Assembly (NCBI GenBank): GCA_035545255.1
Contig: DASZYR010000136.1
Coordinates: forward strand, 1-13,877
Direction of reading: 5' to 3'
From: Dokdonella_A sp035545255
Lineage (GTDB): Bacteria; Pseudomonadota; Gammaproteobacteria; Xanthomonadales; Rhodanobacteraceae
DNA length: 13,877 bases
Of this stretch, positions 7,093-13,877 are shown one piece after another. The notes below the pieces were generated by a model, which was not told where the DNA came from, searched no databases, and saw only the letters and a list, made by a program, of their open reading frames with translations. Position 1 is the stretch's first letter; each line of letters starts with the position of its first letter. The position numbers were made by a program, and so were the translations under genes.

Positions 7093-7257
7093 AGGGCGGG
7101 TCCACGCGAAACCTAGTCTTATGCAGGCCGGGGATCGCGCGTACAATGCCCGGGCCGCAGCGAGCGATCTCGTGCAAGCCGCTTCTCGCGCCCTCGTCTT
7201 CGGCGATCCTGGTCGTAACGCGCCCTTCCCCGCCTTCTTCCGTTTTCGCCGCCACGC

Positions 7258-7283
7258 CGGCGCGCGCCTGCACGCGCGCGCCG
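7258..7283 (-). terminator. GC-rich hairpin after the subtilase stop codon
   Basis: Ten perfect base pairs, all G-C (7258-7267 with 7274-7283), close a six-base loop eight nt beyond the subtilase stop. The minus strand continues GTGGCGGCG with no T-run, so it is not a textbook intrinsic terminator. It may block 3' exonucleases or act with Rho. Confidence 0.35.
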
Positions 7284-7291
7284 ACGCTTGC

Positions 7292-9706
<2,415 letters not shown>

Positions 9707-9713
9707 CGCGGCA

Positions 9714-9718
9714 CCCCT
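9714..9718 (-). promoter_or_regulatory. Ribosome binding site of the subtilase gene
   Basis: AGGGG on the minus strand lies 7 nt before the ATG at 9706. It favours this start over the reading frames that run further upstream on the same strand. Confidence 0.5.
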
Positions 9719-9842
9719 GTTGGCGACGTGGCGGGATTCCGGAGCGTTTCCCCCGCGCCGGAATTCCGAGCATACCGATTTTCGCCGCGGCCGCCCCCGC
9801 CTCGCGACGGAGCCGTCGCGCTCGCTTGCGGACGGCCCGACG

Positions 9843-10658
9843 TCAGAACATGTGCCGCTCGATGCCGAGCTGCGAGAGGATCTTGCTCGCGATCTCCTCG
9901 ATCGACGTGTGCGTGGTGTTCTGCACGGCGACGCCTTCGCGGCGGAACAGCCGGTCGGCCTGATCGAGCTCCCACCGGCATTGCTGGATCGTCGCGTAAC
10001 GGCTTCCGGGGCGGCGCGCCTCGCGCACCTGCGCCAGACGCTGCGGTTCGATCGTGAGCCCGTAAAGCCGCTGGCGATACGGCACGAGGCGCTTGGGAAG
10101 CTCGAGTTTCTCGAGATCCTCCTCGGTCAACGGATAGTTCGCGGCTTTCACGCCGTAATGAAGCGCCATGTAGAGGCAGGTCGGCGTCTTGCCGACGCGC
10201 GAGACGCCGATCAGGATCAGGTCCGAATCGCCATAGTTCACGTCGACGCCGTCATCGTGCGTCAGCGCATAGTTGGTCGCATTGATGCGCGCTTCGTATT
10301 CGCCGAAATCGGTGAGCCCGTGCGCCTTGCCCACGCGCGGCGAACGCTTCGCGTCGAGCTCGAGCTCGAGCGGCGCGATGAAGGGCGCGAACACGTCGAG
10401 CATGAAAGCGCCGCTCTCGGCGACGACATCCGTCAGTTTCTGGTCCATGATCGTGTTGACGACGATCGGCCGGATGCCGCTCTGCGCGTACGCCGTCTTG
10501 ATCCGGAGCGCCGCCCCGCGCGCCTTCGCCTCGTCATCGACGAACGGGATGCGGAACGTCTCGAAGTCGACGCCGTCGAACTGCGTCAGCACGCTGTGAC
10601 CGATCGTCTCGGCCGTGATGCCGGTGCCGTCGGAGATGTAATAGATCGTGCGGCGCAT
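9843..10658 (-). CDS. ppsR: PEP synthase regulatory protein PpsR (bifunctional kinase/pyrophosphorylase)
   Basis: This 271-residue member of the DUF299 family switches PEP synthase off by ADP-dependent phosphorylation of a Thr beside its active-site His, and on by Pi-dependent phosphorolysis. Hallmarks are YYISDGTGITAETIGHSV at the N-terminus, LTHDDG (132-137), the P-loop GVSRVGKTPT (151-160) and AANYPLTEEDL. Also present are LTIEPQRL and the ending EEIASKILSQLGIERHMF, all close to E. coli PpsR (277 residues) as I recall it. The start gives the family N-terminus, MRRTIYYISD. The partner ppsA lies about 1.2 kb away in divergent orientation, with one extra gene between. No strong ribosome site or promoter is visible in the 121 bp upstream. 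Confidence 0.96.
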   Translation of the reverse strand: MRRTIYYISDGTGITAETIGHSVLTQFDGVDFETFRIPFVDDEAKARGAALRIKTAYAQSGIRPIVVNTIMDQKLTDVVAESGAFMLDVFAPFIAPLELELDAKRSPRVGKAHGLTDFGEYEARINATNYALTHDDGVDVNYGDSDLILIGVSRVGKTPTCLYMALHYGVKAANYPLTEEDLEKLELPKRLVPYRQRLYGLTIEPQRLAQVREARRPGSRYATIQQCRWELDQADRLFRREGVAVQNTTHTSIEEIASKILSQLGIERHMF

Positions 10659-10779
10659 GGGTCAGGTCGGCGGAAGAACGCAGCAGTTTACGCAATCGCG
10701 ACCATGCCGGCAGCCGCCCGGTCCCGATGCGATGAACTCCGGCTTCCAGGCTGACCGGGAATGGCTCGGTATTCCGTAA

Positions 10780-11718
10780 ATGCACGTTTGCATGGCTCTG
10801 CGAGCAGCCGTCACCGATCCGCCGACAACGATGCCGAGCCACCCCCGCAAGTCCGCCCCCCACGAACGCATGCACGACGCGAACGGGCGCTTCATGAAGG
10901 CCGGCACGCCGCACCAGCCGTCCGGGTCCTCGCGCGCTGGCCAGGAATGGACTCTTCGGGAAATGCGCCTGCTCGAAGCACACTACGGCACCCTGCCGCG
11001 CGCCGAAGTCGCGGCGCGGTATTTCCCCGACCGTTCCACGCACGCCGTACACAATCGCGCCAAACAACTGGGTTTGACTCGACGCAAGTCGCCCGACTGG
11101 ACGGGGGACGAGCAGGATTTCGTGAGGCGATACTATGGACGCATGCCGCTCAAGGAGCTGATCGCGCGCTATCTGCCGCGCCGTAACGCCAGCGCGGTAA
11201 TTCATATGGCGACGCGCCTCGGGGTCGCACCGCCACGCAGTCCCGAATGGGAACCCTGGGAGGACGAGCTCGTGCGCCGGCATTACCGCTCCGACGCGCG
11301 CGAGATGAAAGCGAGCCATCTGCCGCACCGGACGATCGATGCGATCTCGGCCCGCGCGCGCTTTCTCGGCCGCGCGCGGCACAAGACTTCCGACTGGACG
11401 AAGCAGGAGGAGCGGATCATCCGCAAGCACTACCCGACGATGCGCGCAAGCGAGATTCGCGTGCGCTATCTGCCGCACCGGTCGACGGTCGCCGTCCTTC
11501 AACGGGCGCGGATTCTCGGCTTGCGGAAGATCCGCAGCGCGCCGTGGACACGCACCGAGCTCGACATGATCCGACGCGAATTCCTGAGGCCCGGCGGACG
11601 AGCCCGTCTCATGAAGCGCCTCGGCTGCTCGGAATGGACGCTGCGCCAGCGCGCCCAAGAACTCGGGCTTTATGTTCCCGAACCGCGGCCGTGGCGCAGA
11701 AAGCGCGCCGAGGTCTGA
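10780..11718 (+). CDS. Five-repeat Myb/SANT-like DNA-binding protein, uncharacterised
   Basis: This protein of up to 312 residues consists almost wholly of five tandem units starting at Trp57, Trp107, Trp157, Trp206 and Trp256. The period is 49-50 residues. The unit pattern is W-[TE]-x2-[EW]-x4-[IVL]-[RE]-x2-[YF] ... [YF]-LP-x-R-[ST]-x2-A-[VI]-x3-A-x2-LG-[LV]. This fits a three-helix homeodomain/SANT-like fold with a basic third helix. The protein is strongly basic and has no signal peptide, membrane segment or enzyme motif. DNA binding is inferred. The start is uncertain: ATGs at 10780, 10792, 10831 and 10870 are all in frame and none has a good ribosome site; every choice keeps all five repeats. 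Codon use looks somewhat less GC-biased than in ppsR and ppsA. It sits between divergent ppsR and ppsA, 110 bp before ppsA and in the same direction. Confidence 0.8.
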   Translation: MHVCMALRAAVTDPPTTMPSHPRKSAPHERMHDANGRFMKAGTPHQPSGSSRAGQEWTLREMRLLEAHYGTLPRAEVAARYFPDRSTHAVHNRAKQLGLTRRKSPDWTGDEQDFVRRYYGRMPLKELIARYLPRRNASAVIHMATRLGVAPPRSPEWEPWEDELVRRHYRSDAREMKASHLPHRTIDAISARARFLGRARHKTSDWTKQEERIIRKHYPTMRASEIRVRYLPHRSTVAVLQRARILGLRKIRSAPWTRTELDMIRREFLRPGGRARLMKRLGCSEWTLRQRAQELGLYVPEPRPWRRKRAEV

Positions 11719-11818
11719 GCGCACCGCCGGCGATCGGCTTGCCCGCCTCGCCACAAAGCCCGAAAATCGCGCTGTCCGCGCGCCGCGAGCCGGCCGCGCG
11801 CGCCCTTCCGCGATTTCC

Positions 11819-11822
11819 GGAG
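11819..11822 (+). promoter_or_regulatory. Ribosome binding site supporting the TTG start of ppsA
   Basis: GGAG lies 6 nt before the TTG at 11829. There is no comparable site before the in-frame ATG at 11865, so the TTG is favoured. Confidence 0.4.
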
Positions 11823-11828
11823 ATTCCC

Positions 11829-13877
11829 TTGAGCGATCTGGTGCTTTGGCTCGACGCGTTGCGCATGTCCGATCTCGGCAAGGTCGGCGGCAAGAACGCC
11901 TCGCTCGGCGAGATGATCGGCAACCTCGCCCGGCTCGGCGTCTCGGTGCCGGGCGGCTTCGCGACGACGGCCGAGGCGTTCCGCGATCATCTCGAAAACA
12001 CCGGCCTTGCCCGGCGCATCCGCGAGAAGCTCTCGGGTCTCGACGTCGAGGACGTCGACGCGCTCACCGCCGCGGGCAAGGAGATTCGCGGCTGGGTCAT
12101 CGACACGCCGCTGCCCGCCGATCTCGACAAGGCGATCCGCGAGGCGTACGCGAAGCTCTGCAAGGATGCGGGCGCGAGCGACGTCGCGGTCGCGGTGCGC
12201 TCGTCGGCGACCGCCGAGGATCTTCCGGATGCGTCGTTCGCGGGCCAGCAGGAGACGTTCCTCAACGTCACCGGCATCGAGGACGTGCTGCACAAGGTCA
12301 AGGAAGTATTCGCCTCGCTCTACAACGATCGCGCGATCGCCTATCGCGTGCATCAGGGGTTCAAGCACGAAGACGTGTTCCTCTCGGCCGGCGTGCAGCT
12401 GATGGTGCGCTCGGACATCGGCGCGTCGGGCGTGCTGTTCACGCTCGACACCGAATCGGGCTTCCGCGACGCCGTGTTCGTCACCGGCAGCTACGGGCTC
12501 GGCGAGATGGTCGTGCAGGGCGCGGTCAATCCCGACGAGTTCTATGTGTACAAGCCGACGCTGAAGGCCGGCAAGCCTGCGATCCTGCGCCGCCAGCTCG
12601 GCGCCAAGCAGCTGCGCATGGTCTATTCGTCCAAGCCCGGCGAGCGCGTGCGCATCGAAGACACGCCCGCCGCCGATCGCGCGAGGTTCTGCATCACCGA
12701 CGCCGACGTGCAGGAGCTCGCCAAGCAGTCGCTCGTGATCGAGGAGCACTACAAGCGCCCGATGGACATCGAGTGGGCGAAGGACGGCGCGACCGGCAGG
12801 CTCTACATCGTGCAGGCGCGTCCGGAAACGGTGAAGTCGCGCGCGCGCGCGACGCAGATCGAGCGCTTCCAGCTCAAGACGCGCGGCAAGGTGCTCGCCG
12901 AAGGCCGCTCGATCGGCCAGAAGATCGGCGCCGGCAAGGCGCGCGTGATCCGCTCGATCAAGGACATGAATCGCGTCGAAGCGGGCGACGTGCTCATCGC
13001 CGACATGACCGATCCCGACTGGGAGCCCGTGATGAAGCGCGCCGCCGCGATCGTGACGAACCGCGGCGGCCGCACGTGCCACGCCGCGATCATCGCGCGC
13101 GAGCTCGGCGTGCCTGCGGTCGTCGGCACCGGCAACGCGCTCGACGCGATTCCTGACGGCGTCGAAGTCACGGTCTCGTGCGCCGAGGGCGATACGGGTT
13201 TCATCTACGAAGGCAAGCTCGCGTTCGAGCGCATCACGGCGAACTTGAGCGCGATGCCGCCGGCGCCGCTCAAGATCATGATGAACGTCGCGAATCCCGA
13301 GCGCGCGTTCGATTTCGCGATGCTGCCGAACGCGGGCGTCGGCCTCGCGCGCCTCGAGATGATCATTGCGAGCCACATCGCGGTGCATCCGAAGGCGCTG
13401 CTCGAATACGACAAGCAGGACGCCGAGACCAAGCGCGCGATCGACGAGCGACTCGCCGGCTACAGCGATCCCGTGAGCTTCTACGTCGATCGCCTCGCCG
13501 AAGGCATCGCGACGATCACGGCCGCGTTCGCGCCGAATCCGGTCATCGTGCGCCTTTCGGACTTCAAGTCGAACGAGTACGCGAACCTGATCGGCGGCGC
13601 GCGCTACGAGCCGCACGAGGAGAACCCGATGATCGGCTACCGCGGCGCCAGCCGCTACGTCGATGCCGGCTTCGCCGAATCCTTCGGCCTGGAATGCAAG
13701 GCCGTCAAACGCGTGCGCGAGGCGATGGGGCTGGACAACGTGTGGGTGATGATCCCGTTCGTGCGCACGCTGGAGGAAGGCCGCAAGGTGATCGACGTAC
13801 TGGCGAAGAACGACCTGCGCCAGGGCGAGCACGACCTGAAGGTCATCATGATGTGCGAAGTGCCGTCCAACGCCCTG
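11829..13877 (+). CDS. ppsA: Phosphoenolpyruvate synthase, 3' end outside the window
   Basis: PEP synthase makes phosphoenolpyruvate from pyruvate and ATP with release of AMP and Pi, the first step of gluconeogenesis from pyruvate. The frame is open from the TTG at 11829 to the window end: 683 codons of an expected ~790-800. The N-terminal ATP-grasp part shows VGGKNASLGEMI (from residue 19), VAVRSSATAEDLPDASFAGQ and GLGEMVVQGAVNPDEF. The swivelling domain has GGRTCHAAIIARELG with phospho-His418, matching His421 of E. coli; Thr416, two residues before it, is the expected PpsR target. The PEP-binding barrel begins after about 480 and ends at MMCEVPSNAL; the catalytic Cys lies beyond the window. 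The TTG start restores the family N-terminus (LVLWLDALRM), whereas the ATG at 11865 would remove it. Confidence 0.95.
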   Translation, partial: MSDLVLWLDALRMSDLGKVGGKNASLGEMIGNLARLGVSVPGGFATTAEAFRDHLENTGLARRIREKLSGLDVEDVDALTAAGKEIRGWVIDTPLPADLDKAIREAYAKLCKDAGASDVAVAVRSSATAEDLPDASFAGQQETFLNVTGIEDVLHKVKEVFASLYNDRAIAYRVHQGFKHEDVFLSAGVQLMVRSDIGASGVLFTLDTESGFRDAVFVTGSYGLGEMVVQGAVNPDEFYVYKPTLKAGKPAILRRQLGAKQLRMVYSSKPGERVRIEDTPAADRARFCITDADVQELAKQSLVIEEHYKRPMDIEWAKDGATGRLYIVQARPETVKSRARATQIERFQLKTRGKVLAEGRSIGQKIGAGKARVIRSIKDMNRVEAGDVLIADMTDPDWEPVMKRAAAIVTNRGGRTCHAAIIARELGVPAVVGTGNALDAIPDGVEVTVSCAEGDTGFIYEGKLAFERITANLSAMPPAPLKIMMNVANPERAFDFAMLPNAGVGLARLEMIIASHIAVHPKALLEYDKQDAETKRAIDERLAGYSDPVSFYVDRLAEGIATITAAFAPNPVIVRLSDFKSNEYANLIGGARYEPHEENPMIGYRGASRYVDAGFAESFGLECKAVKRVREAMGLDNVWVMIPFVRTLEEGRKVIDVLAKNDLRQGEHDLKVIMMCEVPSNAL

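Noticed and set aside
7258..7283. The GC hairpin as a start of a structured RNA or riboswitch
   Set aside because: A single simple stem directly after a stop codon; no further pairing or conserved loop is visible.
9759..9768. Perfect palindrome CGGAATTCCG upstream of the subtilase gene
   Set aside because: Ten bases of self-complementary sequence occur by chance in GC-rich DNA; no promoter box lies at a matching distance.
11670..13832. 720-codon open frame on the minus strand, antisense to ppsA and the repeat gene
   Set aside because: It is low-complexity (His, Asp, Arg, Ala, Val) and lies opposite an intact PpsA frame with all family motifs; a product of high GC at third positions.

Overview
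The window reads as chromosomal DNA of a high-GC gammaproteobacterium, most likely from the Xanthomonadales (Rhodanobacteraceae/Lysobacter-like). This is an inference from three things: a divergent ppsR/ppsA pair, a YqiB-type DUF1249 gene, and secreted proteins carrying the 'IF-x-[DS]-G-F-[DE]' motif that I associate with that order. No RNA gene, CRISPR array, transposase or phage gene is visible.

Layout. (1) 12-4728, plus strand: a tightly coupled signalling operon. It holds a membrane-anchored Ser/Thr kinase with a TolB-like and TPR C-terminal region, a soluble HisKA_3 histidine kinase and a NarL-type response regulator. Both junctions are ATGA stop/start overlaps. (2) 4729-5201: a gene-poor convergent intergenic region with a mosaic of three near-identical hairpin repeats bounded by a perfect 20-bp inverted repeat. 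One doubtful 54-codon ORF follows. (3) 5202-9706, minus strand: a secreted FG-GAP-like repeat protein, a DUF1249 protein and a large secreted subtilase with a protease-associated (PA) insert. The first two have a -10-like hexamer exactly 6 nt before the ATG, which suggests leaderless mRNAs. (4) 9843-13877: ppsR on the minus strand, then on the plus strand a 312-codon protein made of five ~50-residue Myb/SANT-like repeats, then ppsA, cut off by the window edge.

How the parts work together. The first three genes probably form one phosphorylation pathway. The Ser/Thr kinase is the only membrane protein of the set, and the histidine kinase has no sensor domain, so the kinase may supply the input. 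PpsR and PpsA form the known enzyme/regulator pair for PEP synthesis, and PpsA keeps the Thr-Cys-His active-site triplet that PpsR acts on. The five-repeat DNA-binding-like protein sits between them and is the least explained gene here. It and the kinase/two-component operon are the best candidates for undescribed biology.
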